64,000 bases of DNA, from contig JAMKCH010007100.1 of assembly GCA_023653785.1 (NCBI GenBank), positions 96,041 to 160,040 of the forward strand. Reading direction: 5' to 3'. Positions within the stretch are counted from its first letter, which is position 1. Each line of letters starts with the position of its first letter. The position numbers were made by a program, and so were the translations under genes. The notes under the pieces were generated by a model, which searched no databases, was not told where the DNA came from, and was given only the letters and a program-made list of their open reading frames with translations. The stretch is from Ophioderma brevispina. Its lineage: Eukaryota > Echinodermata > Ophiuroidea > Amphilepidida > Ophiodermatidae. Positions 11,915-22,024 of the stretch are shown here, piece after piece.

Positions 11915-12017
11915 AGGTTGCACGCAACAATAAATTGAATGGACTGCATTACGGTACAGGACACCCGTTCGATTCTTTTGTTCCTAACCAATCGATTAAA
12001 ACAGGCACAACCTCTAT
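11915..12017 (+). repeat. 103-bp direct repeat, right copy
   Basis: Second copy of 11531-11633. It directly follows the poly(A) run and ends at the point where the Penelope reading frame resumes. Confidence 0.85.
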
Positions 12018-12364
12018 TTGGGACAAGACTGAAAGAACACAAATCAGAAGCTAAAAAGCATCCAGAAAAGCATTTACCCGGGCCCAAAGAAAAACATCTA
12101 CCACTGGTGAGCCAAACAGATCAGCAATCACTGATCATGTTAAGGGCACTAATCATGCTATAGGCTGGGAGGAGGCAACCTTTAAAGAACGTGAGCAAGA
12201 TAGACTGAAAAGACACATAAAGGAATCAATCTGGATCAGAAAGCAGGGTCAACAAACTATTAATAGAGACGGGGAAACTACATTCTACCAAATATCTATG
12301 ACCAACTGCTGATGAGAAGAACGCCATCTACGGCCAAGTCCAAAAGGACTGACCGGAAGCTTGG

Positions 12365-12412
12365 TCATTAGCCTGAAGAAGTGCTACGTAGTAGCACGAA
12401 ATTGTCCCTCAG
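12365..12412 (+). ncRNA. Hammerhead-ribozyme-like motif at the Penelope 3' end
   Basis: CTGAAGA (12373-12379) fits the hammerhead core CUGANGA. It is followed by one A, a perfect 7-bp stem (GTGCTAC / GTAGCAC, loop GTA), GAAA (12398-12401) and a UUGUC that could hold the cleavage site. Penelope-like elements are known to carry hammerhead motifs. A matching stem I is not obvious here, so self-cleavage is doubtful. Confidence 0.42.
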
Positions 12413-12681
12413 GTATGTTTTTCCATTGCATTTGATACTAAGAACCTTCCTTAAAATTATCTTATGGACAATCCTGTTGAATCTTTCAAAAACAAAAAGC
12501 GAAATGCTTCGATTGTCCATTTGAAATTGTGTAGAAGAAATTTGCCTGACTTGCTATCACTGCTTTGGCTGAATCATAATTGAAAGATAAGTTTGAAGTA
12601 GATGGTAATCCGAAAAAAAAAAAAAAAAAAAAATTAATTTGTCCTACCTGAGGTGTTTCTAGAAGTTTCCTTGTCCTTTGT

Positions 12682-12777
12682 TTAACCATAAATATTCATC
12701 AGACCGATTTTTTCTCGAAAGAGCCCACAAATAACTTTCGGGAAAAATAACAGTCTGATGAATATTCATAGGGTTAA
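12682..12777. mobile_element. 96-bp piggyBac-type MITE with TTAA ends
   Basis: TTAA at both ends flanks inverted repeats of about 20 bases (CC.TA.GAATATTCATCAGAC.G). The very short interior could fold into a hairpin. TTAA targets are the mark of piggyBac-type insertions. Confidence 0.68.
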
Positions 12778-12899
12778 AGGAAGATAGCCCGATTTAAGTA
12801 TATAAAGTTTTCATCTTGATAGAATGGCCTTCACCCCAAAACCCCATCTGTAAAGTCTCATGCCGATATTTCTATCCGTTTTATTGCGATTTTATAAGC

Positions 12900-13060
12900 C
12901 CCATAAAATTAATATTCGTCGACCAAAACGGGCCACATTTTCGCTTGTAACTTCCAAGCCAAACATCCGTTAGCCCTACGATTTCACAGGGTAAATGAGA
13001 AAATAGTAGCTTTCTTCTGATACCAACATTTTGGTCGTCAAGAAAGAGCCTTTCACGTTC
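12900..13060. repeat. Dispersed repeat, inverted copy at 20985-21060
   Basis: The blocks ATTTCACAGGGTAA.TGAGAAAATAG and GCTTTCTTCTGATACCAA recur in inverted orientation near 20990-21055. Nothing coding was recognised. Confidence 0.5.
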
Positions 13061-14720
13061 ACACTTCCTTGTCTGAAGAAAACGAGTCCACAGCATTCTC
13101 AGTCTTTCTATAGCATCCTGTCCTCCTACTCACTTCGTGTTGTGATAGTCTTGCCTCCAACATTCCAACAAAACTCGGAACACTTGGGCTTACCTATTGC
13201 TAGCACTTGTTGTCGCTGACAGTAACTGAAGAAAAGAAGAGCTCTTATACTCACCTGAATGAGGTACCAACCAGTGTGATAGTCAACATGCAAGTCGACA
13301 GGTTCATATTACATATTCATTCAAGAATGACAAACCTTGATCAGTTTAACTTGGCGCCTCGCACCATTGTGGTCGCCGGTTCGAACCTGGATCGAGCCTG
13401 CGATTTCACGTGTGTTTGGTTTCCAGTCCAAACTCGGCCTCACAGGGTTTTCTCCGGGTACTCCTTCCGCTTCTAAAGCTTAACTTTCTTCCTAGGTTGG
13501 AGACAGTAGGACTGTTATAAGCTGTATCTGCCGACCATACTAATCCAAGTCCAAATAACGGCCATTTGGACAAAACAGTCATGTAATTTTATTGGGGAAC
13601 AACTGTTAGAAATTAGTCACAATGAGATTAACCTTCCGTTATTGGCAAGGCCAGGGTCAAAGCGAATTCCTGTTTCATTTCCGGTTTCATTTGTGATGAA
13701 AAATTCTACACCAGGAAAAATCAAACAGGTGTCAGCGGTAACACGCATCGCATGCAATTCGTACCGGTCCATACTTTAGTGTGAATTTTCTGTATTAAAG
13801 GTAAGTAAGGTAATAAGTATATAGTTTTTAAATGAACTACGAGCGCAATAATAATTGGTAAGATTAGCTGCATTTATGAAAACAAGTATCGGAGGCAGGA
13901 GTTGAATTTGATGAATTCTTCTAATAGAGTAAGGTAATAATAATTGTTCCAAATATCACTATTAGAACGGGCACGTTCTTACAAAAAAAAATTACAAAAC
14001 CTTGTCAAATAAACAACAGATACTTGTGAAAACATGCGTAAAACTGCCGGTATATCAGAGGGTTCATACTGCGAGAGGCGCTGAAAAGGCTCTGAACTAG
14101 TTGATTTAGCACACAAATTATCTCACTTAGCTATATTTGGAATTGAAGTGGGTACGTTTGTGTAAAGGTCAGTACACCAACTAAATGCTTTCGTTTAATT
14201 CAATTCATAGTCTTGGCGCTTAGCATAAGAATGTTTGTACTGTTTTTGAAGTAATCTATTTTATTACCAGGCTGAAACAATTCACAAAAACGAAACTAAA
14301 CTAAAACCAATTAAAAGCGTTTGCAGAAACAGTTTTGTGTTGATAGATTCGAGAATGGTCACCAGGGGAAGTAAGGACATGCCCTTGTAAAGTGCATTTA
14401 TGCTCAGTAATTCACACATGCATATTAGATGATAATAAACAGATATTTGGTGTCAGTGTGCTAACAAGAATATAACCTTACTAGAAAAGAAGAAAAGCCA
14501 TTTGAAATGACGCTCTATAGAGGTTGATTTAAATTGATGAAGCTGGACACATAATGTAAAACCTATTAACGCATTACACGGTTAACTACGGTTTCGTAGA
14601 CTCTGTCCATTAAAATAAAGTCTTTACAAGTCGTATGCAAGAACCAGACTTTTCATTTTGTAGTGATCGTTCGTTAACAACGTTTGATAAAAAAAACTAC
14701 TGATGGCTGAGATATAAACT
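13061..14720. other. Intergenic before gene B, with a B-box-like repeat
   Basis: A segment at about 13357-13485 has a tRNA B-box-like GGTTCGAACCTGG and GGGTTTTCTCCGGGTACTCC, and is likely a SINE or repeat tail. The rest holds nothing recognised. Confidence 0.3.
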
Positions 14721-14738
14721 AATATGAAATCTATTATC

Positions 14739-14806
14739 TCCATCGGGAATCGAACCCGGACCTCCTGTTTTCTAGAAAGGCGCCTTCTAAGCTATCGAGG
14801 AATGAT
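14739..14806 (-). pseudogene. tRNA-like sequence (AGA anticodon position)
   Basis: On the minus strand the order is A-box TAGCTTAGAAGG, a loop with AGA in the anticodon position, then B-box GGTTCGATTCC with a 4-bp T stem. The acceptor stem pairs poorly, so this is more likely a tRNA pseudogene or a SINE head than a working tRNA. It ends about 75 bases before the gene B start codon, in the opposite orientation. Confidence 0.4.
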
Positions 14807-14879
14807 ATTTATTTACATGCCTATGGATCAAGTTCCCTTATTTGACAACATTTATTTAAAGATTAAAGTTACAGACAAG

Positions 14880-15052
14880 ATGAAGAAGCAGTATTTGACT
14901 TTCGGTCTGACTCTGGCTTCGGTATCCTTTGTGATGACGTGCCCACCTAGCTGTGAAGATACCGGTGATATGTGCCCACCTCTACCGCCACCGCCTCCTC
15001 CACCTAAGCTGAATGACGAGCAAATGCAGATGATACAAAATGAAATGGAAAA
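14880..15052 (+). CDS. Gene B exon 1
   Basis: The ATG at 14880 is followed by a hydrophobic leader and CPPSCEDTGDMC, nearly identical to gene A, then a seven-residue proline run. The exon ends in GAAAA before the donor GTATGT. The split Lys codon replaces the Arg of gene A. Confidence 0.82.
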
Positions 15053-16943
15053 GTATGTATAGAAGAGTAAATGTTGCAAGAGTTTGGATCACGCGGTAAC
15101 ATAGCTAGCGTTTATAATTAAAATGTCAGTGTATTGCGCTCTCACCTATTATCTTGAGATAACTTCAAATAACAGAGGTAAACATCGAATAACGGTCCTT
15201 ATCATGTTATTTAGGGTCAGGTTTGTTATCTCAGAAAGTTATCTCAAATTGGGCACCCTTATCTCGAGAGATAAGGTGAAAGTAACTTCACTTAATTTGA
15301 ATGACTTAAATCAGATTTTCACAGTACGGGGAGTTGCATTCGGTCACAATATTTGCATTGAGCAATCCCAATGTGGGACGGTTCCTGTTCTATATGTATT
15401 GATTGCATTTGGTCACATGATTTTGTACTCAGCAATTCCACTGTGGAAATCAAGGTTGAGGGTTAGGATCGCTTTCCTGTCTCAAAATACCGCGTGGTTT
15501 TCAATCAAGGTTTATAAACAAAGTTAGGAGTTAATGGTAGAATTATATTGTAACATTTTGAAGAACCTTGCAGACAACGCAGTTGAGAGAGATCGATCTA
15601 TATTTTTTAGGCTTGTGTTGAAGATGGGAACTACATTGGCTAACTTCCATTTTCAGGAAGGGCAAGAGAAGATGGTGATCTGAAAGAAGACAGAGTTGGT
15701 GAAGTACACCTAAGATCTCTGTTAGAAGACTCAAAGTTTCCAAATTTCTTTAATGAGTTAGGACATTTGAATAATCAAAATTTTAGACAAAAATCCTTCG
15801 AAGAATAGTATTCACAAGACTAGGAGAAGTAGAAAGGTCAAGAAGACTATGTTTCATAGATTCACATATTGTTGGTCTATACCTAGACAAGATCTGATAG
15901 AGTATTGTAGTAGTAGAATGGAGTTAAAGATTTAGTAACGGAATCCGAATGTTCTGGACCAAATGTAGATGTGCACAAAGACAAATAAAATGTAAGGATA
16001 GAGATGTAATAGGAAGAGAGGGGAAGGTTTAGTGTATAGTTGGAGTTGTCAAGTTGGAGTTGTCTTACATTAATGTCATGGAGGAATTCCGGGATATTCT
16101 TTACCGCTCGCGAATAGGAATTCATGACAAGCCCCCGGACCTGTTCCTGGTTGGCAGTCTCTTGCTGTAATCTATTGGATTTATTTTGGTGAGAAGGTGA
16201 CCAAAATAACGAATATTTTGGTATTTCGATGGTGAAAATCGAACAACTATTATCAATCAGTTCACTATACCCCATTTCAAAGTCAGATTATTTTGGCTCA
16301 TGAGGCAATTCCCACACAAACTCCGCTTAGCAGTACATTACATTATTTGTCAAAATAAATGATTATAAGGTAAGGAAAGGGCTTTCGTTTCAGTTTTACG
16401 TTTATCATATCCTTGCGGCAATGTTACGATATTTTAAACCGCTGAGAACCTTGAACATGGAGGTCGACCTTGATCATTTTGAAAATTACAGGAAATGGCG
16501 TTTCATATTGTACATCGAAGCTAGTGATAAGTGCGCCGTGGGTTGCGCCAATTGCTATTTGCAACTGTAATGTCATTTAACACTTTTACTACATGTGTCA
16601 CGTTTTGCATCTGGGTAAAGAGTAAATACTACATAAACCAATGTTGTATATTGCATAACACTAAGCCTTTGTAAGTCACGGCTGACAATGATTTACCAGA
16701 GACAAGGGTGGTCAACTAATTAATAAATCTTTAGTTGAAGTGGATTTTCAAAGGTATTTGTAATTGTAGCGTTATGCAACACAAAACCTTGCATTGTGTG
16801 GTGTTTAGTACCAGCTTAGATCTCAAAAGAGAAACATCAGAAATATGGTTAGTTTCTTAAATGACTGAGAATTCTGTCACTTGGCCCAGGTGTTTACAAG
16901 CTTATGACTGATGAAAATGACCAGTTGTCGTTGTTCTTTCAAG
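15053..16943 (+). other. Gene B intron 1
   Basis: The intron starts GTATGT and ends TTCAAG. It holds a CCTTATCTC/GAGATAAGG hairpin near 15258 and a 130-codon minus-strand frame (15883-16275) with no recognisable family. No further exon was seen. Confidence 0.55.
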
Positions 16944-17205
16944 GATCATGATGTTCAAAGCAAAGCCCGACTTACTGCGTGATCCGGCAAACCAAAAACC
17001 TATTGTGACTCTCACCGCAGATCAGATGCAAGATTCGCTGGACAACTTTCCCAGTTACTTTCGCAGTGAGACAGATCTGCCTCCGTTACCTTCAAACAAA
17101 CGAAAACGACGACAGACCGGCGTTCGAGTTTGTGAACCAACTATGAGCTGGGAGGCTATTAGCATTGCTGTTAATGCCGATGATGAAGTCGTTCAAGTTG
17201 TGCAG
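16944..17205 (+). CDS. Gene B exon 2
   Basis: Same length and reading phase as gene A exon 2 and very similar in sequence, including the RKRR cleavage site and the domain start QTGVRVCEPTMSW. The donor is GTAATT. Confidence 0.85.
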
Positions 17206-17339
17206 GTAATTGTTGAAATGTGTATATTGTGTCTAAATATTGTTTCATGATACAGGATTCCTTTAATTCAAATCATTAGTCATTTCATTGCTAAATATAT
17301 AAGCATTCATTCGGAATATCTAAGCATTGTGTATTGTGT

Positions 17340-18610
17340 GTTAAAAATTGAGTTTCATCATTTCTATTGAAATGGCTGTAAGTCTAACGATAAACGTCTT
17401 ATTTACTCTAATCAGCGAGGTTTATTAAGTGTATGGTCACCACCCCATTGCAGATTCTTCAAATTCTTTGTCCAGACTGGTTTGCAAGGCGATTTTTGTA
17501 TCTTTACGTTACTAATCGCGCATTGTGTATTCAAAATTGAGTTTCATCATTTCTACTCAAATGGTTATAACTCTAACGATAAACGTCTTATTGACTCTAA
17601 TCAGCAAGGTTTATTGAGTAACAATGTAATGTCTTGTTAATGTGGTCACCATCCCATTGCAGATTCTTAAAATTCTAAGTACAGGTTTGAAAGTAATTTT
17701 AGTCCGCCGGGAACCACAGTCCGGGCTCCATAGAAAACAACGAAATAATGCGTAAAACTATAATGTTGCGTGAAGAGTCAACTGAATCGAGTGCAGGTAT
17801 ATATTGCTAGATGTTGTATTTATTGTGTCTAAATATTGTTTCATGCCACAAAATTCCTTTAAAGCAATATTGGCACATTTTTGAAGAGCGCCCCCAATTT
17901 TAAAAAATGATATTTTTTTGCAAAGTTACGTTGGTAATTGTCTAGGAAACTATACCTGCGAACGAGAATGGTAAAAAATGCGTATTTATCACAAAATAAG
18001 CGATTTTGTAATTAGAATTGGGATCCCAGATTGGACTTAACGGCAGAGCTGGAAATGCTACGTTTATGTCCGTCCATGATGAAATAGTGCCACCTCGAGA
18101 AAATAACCTCTAACTTGACTTGCCCGAACTATTAAAACAACTAATGGATGAGCGTAGACACGTACATGGCGCTATTTCCCGGCTATTTCACATTGGAAGG
18201 CCGTTTCCAGCAGCCGTTGAATTATTATCGGGGATCCCCGATAATAATTATTCTAGTACAAAATTCCTTCGTTTGTGACACATAGACATTTTCGAGCTTA
18301 ACCATTCACAGGTATAGTTTACTAGCCAGTTACCAATGCAAGCGTGTAAAAATCTCCAAATTTTGAAAAATTGGGGGCGCCCTTCAAATAATAATATTGC
18401 TTTAATTCCAATCATTAGTTGTTTCATTGCTGAACTAAGCTATTCTGTTGAATGCAGAATATTTTGTACGGAAGTACATGTAAGGCGGTTTTTAATCGTC
18501 ACACGTGTATATTGTGTACTGTGTGTTCAACATTGAGTTTCATAATTTCTATTAAAATGGTTGTAACTGTAACGATAAACGTCTTATTAACTCTTATCAG
18601 CGAGGTTTTT
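17340..18610 (+). repeat. Intronic repeat with three copies
   Basis: Three copies of a segment with TTGAGTTTCAT.ATTTCTA and AACGATAAACGTCTTATT followed by CTCTAATCAGC.AGG.TT begin near 17346, 17528 and 18529. The first two are about 180 bases apart and may be a local tandem duplication. Confidence 0.6.
17697..17790 (-). repeat. TAGTCCGG-type repeat, copy 2 (inverted)
   Basis: Contains TAGTCCGCCGGGA, CAGTCCGGGCTCCATAGA and TTGCGTGAAGAGTCAACTGAATCGA, the reverse complement of blocks in 21150-21245. Confidence 0.6.
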
Positions 18611-18637
18611 TGTTCATTTTTTACCGTCACGTATCAT

Positions 18638-18720
18638 TATACTTCAGCACCTGTCCCTATAGCCTCGTCTACAAGGTCACGGTTTATTCCGTATATGTTA
18701 ACAGGGTAGCTAGGACACTC
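18638..18720 (+). repeat. Conserved block shared with gene C intron 1
   Basis: GCCTCGTCTACAAGGTCACGGTTTATTCCGTA-like sequence followed by GTAGCTAGGACACTC is almost identical to 27657-27717. Both lie inside introns of neurotrophin-like genes, but on opposite strands relative to those genes. It is probably a dispersed repeat. Confidence 0.6.
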
Positions 18721-19046
18721 CCTAATGGGGACCAGTTGTGTATCTGGTTGTGCTTTCGGTGCCCCCCCCCCGGAGATTCATGCCAAAACACACCCCCGGT
18801 ACCCCTACCCCTCAAAAAGTCAGGTCTGGATACGCCGGTGGTAACTCTCAGTTTCGTAACACCGGTATATATTTGTTTTAATATTGGTTTGAAACTGCCA
18901 ATGCTTTGCGTACTAATCTACTAAATAACATCAAACATCCAGTATGAGTGCTGTGCAGACCTGTAGTCTGGATTTATTTGGGGCATTATATTCAAAATAT
19001 GATTTTAAACATATTAATCTCAAATCATCTACATTTTGCCTTACAG

Positions 19047-19234
19047 TTTGAAAGCGAAGACTCCCAGCAGTGGTTTTTAACAGAAAGTTGCGCCTACGAC
19101 ACCAGTCCACTTACTGAGAATACCTGTACTGAAGAAAGTAGATACGTCACAGCCTACGTCATCGATTTGAGTTCTGGTGATTTCTCAACCAAGAAGACTG
19201 GATTGAAATAGATTGTTGTGCTACCTATACTTAA
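19047..19234 (+). pseudogene. Gene B exon 3 with a one-base deletion
   Basis: The acceptor TTACAG and the first 48 or so codons match gene A exon 3. Between ACC and ACTGG gene A has AAAGAAG and this copy has AAGAAG, shifting the frame and giving a stop at 19209. Confidence 0.8.
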
Positions 19235-19701
19235 GGCATAATGAGCGATTTAATAAATCAGAAAATCATTTTTAAAAAATCTGATTTGTACATATCTGTG
19301 GGGCGTATGGGTGGTCCAACATAAGCTGCAAGTGATAAAATTGAAAATTCTGTATGCACGAGTATTATGTATTTCATAGCCCAATTGTTGCGATCGCGTT
19401 TTCTAGTCAAGGTAACTTTCAAATGTTACCGGTTCACCGCTTATAAATGGTTAAAAGGGAAATAAAATGTACATTATGAATAGCTGGATAACAATTTGGT
19501 TACATTAAAGCGGATGCTTTAAAATACTTGAAAAACAAATACTTTTCTATATGCCGTTTCCAAGATGTCCACTGGGACGAGAAATGGGAAAGTATGATTA
19601 AAGCTGACTGCGGATACCACAGGGGTGGCTATCTTATTTAGCAATACATTCGAATTCAAGATTTAAAATATGGATCGGAACCATGGAGGCAACTGGGTGG
19701 T

Positions 19702-19956
19702 CAGGGCCGTAGCCGGGGGGGGGGGGGGTGGGGTGCGGGGTGCGATGTACCCACCCAAATCTCCAAAATTCGAAGCGAGCTCGAAAAAAATAGTGGTTTT
19801 AGGCTGTTTTTGGTCAAAAAAAGGCAATATTTGGGCAAAAAGGTCCACTTTTGCCAAATTTACACCCCCTCTATTGTGAAAAGGTCCACATTTGGGAAAA
19901 AGGTCCACTTTTGGAAAAATCCACACCCCTTAGAAAAATTCCTGGCTACGGGCCTG
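19702..19956. mobile_element. hAT-type MITE, 8-bp target duplication TGGGTGGT
   Basis: The ends CAGGGCCGTAGCC and GGCTACGGGCCTG are inverted repeats with one mismatch. TGGGTGGT is duplicated exactly on both sides (19694-19701 and 19957-19964). It is 255 bases, has a G-rich interior and encodes no transposase. Confidence 0.85.
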
Positions 19957-19964
19957 TGGGTGGT

Positions 19965-20985
19965 ATTAGATACAAATATGCAATCTGTGGATATCTTGCT
20001 TATAAATTTGTATGACCCAGATGATGATACGCCGGAATTCTATAAAAAGATTCAAAACATAGAAAGGTATGATAACCCTCATTGTCTAATATGTGGCGAT
20101 TACAATCTACAAGGTCAGACCCTGGATACATTTACTACATTATAACTTCCCGCGCTCCTACAAAAGAAACATTATATATAACATGAATAGTCTATGAATA
20201 ATGAATTAGACCTTTGTGACCTGTGACGAGTACGTAACCCTAGTGGTAGCAAACGCTTCACATGGCGTAGACAAAAATCCCCTCAAACAGGCGAGGCTTG
20301 ATTTCTTTGTTTCTTCAAAATTGTTGAATATAATTAATTATTCTGATATTGTGCCTGGATAGAGTACAAACCATGACGTTAATTACAATTCAATCGGGAA
20401 AAATAAAATGCGGTCCGCGGAAATTTAATAATTCTCTATCAGAGGAAGAGTATATAAATAATTATAATTAAAAGTACAATACAAGAAGTCATCAAATTAT
20501 ACTTAGCTACGCCTTATAATCAAACTGGATATGCAAATATTCATCCAAAAGATTTACAATTTTTGATTAATGATCAACTGTTCTTTGAGGCATTACTGCA
20601 GTATGAACACACCTTAACGGAATGCGCGCGCATCCGCAGACACCTCCTGGATACGCTGGTGATTTGTACTTTTTTATGGTAAATTGCGGCTAGAAGCGAG
20701 TGTACATTACTGATTGGTTAGCATGGTTCACTCCGCCTTAATATTATTTGAGAGTTTCACTTGAGCGCAGTCTAAGTGTATTGCTGTGATATAAATAATA
20801 ATGGCCTAAACCTATTAAATATAATAACTAAAATAATCAGCGTTGTATCACGATTATCTTAATCTTCTACGAACACATAGGCATACGCTGCACTACATTT
20901 TTACAATCACAAAAATGCTAATTATAACATGGATTACGTGGTTCATAATTAAAGGTTAGTGACCTGATCGACAACCTCGTCTCCC
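19965..20985. other. Intergenic
   Basis: A short frame downstream of the MITE reads LLINLYDPDDDTPEFYKKIQ and then CLICGDYNLQGQ, up to about 20145. It resembles the endonuclease domain of a non-LTR retrotransposon (GDYN motif), and is likely a small LINE endonuclease fragment. The rest holds nothing recognised. Confidence 0.4.
19978..20145 (+). pseudogene. Possible LINE endonuclease (APE-type) fragment
   Basis: The frame carries a VDILLINLYDPDDDTPEFY segment followed by NPHCLICGDYNLQ. The strand-turn motif ending in GD-[FY]-N is typical of the APE-like endonuclease of non-LTR retrotransposons (catalytic Asp and Asn of GDxN). It stops after about 55 codons, and no reverse transcriptase follows. 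Confidence 0.45.
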
Positions 20986-21069
20986 ACTTTACTCCATCAA
21001 GATTTTGGTATCAGAAGAAAGCTATTTTCTCATTACCCAGTGAAATTAAGGCCCAGGAAATGTTTCGTT

Positions 21070-21245
21070 TTGATGTTATGAACAAAACCGTTGTAGAAGT
21101 AATTATTGTCCGGCGTACTCATAGTCCGGGAACAATGGTGAACAATAAGGCAATCGATTCAGTTGACTCTTCACGCAACATTAGTTTCACGCTTTATTCC
21201 GTTATCGTCTATGGAGCCCCGGACTGTGGCTCCCGCCGGACTATA
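21070..21245 (+). repeat. TAGTCCGG-type repeat, copy 3
   Basis: Longest copy of the family also found at 3735-3900 and 17697-17790. It carries GTAGAAGTAATTATTGTCCGGC, then TTGACTCTTCACGCAACATTA and TCTATGGAGCCCCGGACTG. Confidence 0.6.
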
Positions 21246-21542
21246 TCTGCTTTCATACCGTCTCCAAATGTGGTCAACCATATGAATTAACACACATTGT
21301 CATATGAGCTAATTTAGTAAATATTCTTCTACAATCCAAACGGTCCACCCAATTCACAGATAGCAGGAACCTGTTATAACTGGTAAATGCTATTGCTATT
21401 CAGCGGTACCTGGGGGTTTTTTAGAAAACATGCTCAATGTATACACTGCATACAGTGCTATCATATTACAATAGTATTATCGCTTTATTCCGTAAAGCTT
21501 ATGTAGGATTAAAATCAGTAACCTCCCACATCCTCCCTCGCT

Positions 21543-21612
21543 AGTGTGTTGGATAAGAGCATCGATTTATAATGCAGGTATCACAGGATCGAATCCAACC
21601 ACGGCCTTTTTA
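21543..21612 (+). pseudogene. tRNA-like sequence
   Basis: A-box-like TAGTGTGTTGG and B-box-like GGATCGAATCC are spaced as in a tRNA, with TAT in the anticodon position. The T and acceptor stems do not pair. Probably a SINE head or tRNA relic. Confidence 0.3.
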
Positions 21613-21772
21613 AAATAAATGTATTTCAATATTGTTTTAGAGTAAAGAGAAAAATTCCAGGGTTGGTCCAGGGTTGGAAATACGCGCGTGTACAATACGT
21701 TAAGGAACATAACAGTAACCTGTTCCACTGGTACCTGCTGTATAGCACTGTATGCAGTGTATACATTGAGGT

Positions 21773-21948
21773 TGGTATTCTGGAAGGGAGACTAACTTTA
21801 GACCTGGGTTTAAACCAGGGTTAGTCATACAAGAGGGGACCTTTTTTCTTACAAAATACTCTAAAAGTGTGAGAAAAAAGGTCCCTTTTTGTAGGACTAA
21901 CCCTGGTTTAAACCCAGGTCTAAAGTTAGTCTCCCTTTCAGAATACCA
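21773..21948. mobile_element. 176-bp hairpin MITE
   Basis: Two arms of about 78 bases are reverse complements with only a few mismatches (TGGTATTCTG, GGGAGACTAACTTTAGACC, TGGGTTTAAACC and GGGACCTTTTTTCT, mirrored on the right). The loop is about 15 bases. No gene content. Confidence 0.85.
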
Positions 21949-22024
21949 GCCTTTGTCAGTTATAACAGGTACCTGCTGAATAGCATCTGGTTCCTGCTAT
22001 GTGAATCGGGTCAACGGTTGGACA

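Larger units (their letters stand above)
11411..12016. mobile_element. Nested insertion inside the Penelope GIY-YIG domain
   Basis: The insert begins TAGAGGTTGTGC and ends GCACAACCTCTA, a perfect 12-base inverted repeat. Removing it restores the endonuclease reading frame exactly (CTA TTT GGG). A 2-bp AT or TA target duplication is possible. Within it, a 103-base direct repeat (11531-11633 and 11915-12017) flanks a poly(A)-tailed inner insert. The original guest was therefore probably a TIR element of about 220 bases, later hit by a retroposed fragment. Confidence 0.65.
11130..12420 (+). mobile_element. Degenerate Penelope-like element, 3' part with GIY-YIG endonuclease
   Basis: Conceptual translation, with frameshifts, gives in order: YPEWAFKKPQPKRKR (about 11147-11191), a linker with HGISPAFKPHQTLRNLL (11255-11305), NCETxxYIGETSRL (about 11362-11410), then after an insertion FGTRLKEHKSEAKK (12017-12058) and SAITDHVKGTNHAIGWEEA, EREQDRLKRHIKESIWIRKQG and INRD (12122-12276). 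This is the C-terminal linker and GIY-YIG endonuclease order typical of Penelope-like retroelements. The reverse transcriptase core is missing, there are at least three frameshifts, and a 606-base insertion breaks the endonuclease between YIGETSRL and FGTRL. The element is not active. Confidence 0.72.
17206..19046 (+). other. Gene B intron 2, rich in duplicated segments
   Basis: The intron repeats its own sequence: a block with GAGTTTCATCATTTCTA...AACGATAAACGTCTTATT appears near 17350, 17535 and 18530. It also holds an inverted TAGTCCGG repeat (17697-17790) and the block at 18638-18720 shared with gene C intron 1. No exon was recognised. Confidence 0.55.
14880..19234 (+). pseudogene. Gene B: tandem copy of gene A with a frameshift before the terminal Cys-Cys
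   Basis: Exons are 14880-15052, 16944-17205 and 19047-19234, with the same intron phases as gene A. Exon 1 encodes a signal peptide and the Cys-containing Pro-rich segment. Exon 2 (262 bases) has the pro-region, RKRR and first domain cysteine. Exon 3 is intact up to FSTK, where one base is missing compared with gene A (AAGAAG instead of AAAGAAG, near 19191). The shifted frame stops at 19209-19211, so the two final cysteines are lost; the old frame would run on to TAA at 19232-19234. A possible poly(A) signal AATAAA lies at 19252. It could be a young pseudogene, a truncated ligand or a sequencing error in an A run. Confidence 0.75.
21345..22020. mobile_element. Fold-back element with a second palindromic MITE inside
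   Basis: The outer arms pair ATTCACAGATAGCAGGAACC...GCTATTCAGC.GGTACCTG (21350-21415) with the reverse complement near 21960-22012, and CAATGTATACACTGCATACAGTGCTAT (21433-21460) with 21742-21770. A tRNA-like segment sits at 21543-21612. The inner palindrome is listed separately. Confidence 0.65.

Noticed and set aside
11565..11930. A 121-codon ATPase gene starting at a minus-strand ATG
   Set aside because: The start lies in DNA beyond the poly(A) run, and the end runs into the 103-base duplication. Only the middle is ATPase-derived.
14852..15079. Minus-strand Gly-rich frame
   Set aside because: Antisense of gene B exon 1; the glycines mirror the proline run.
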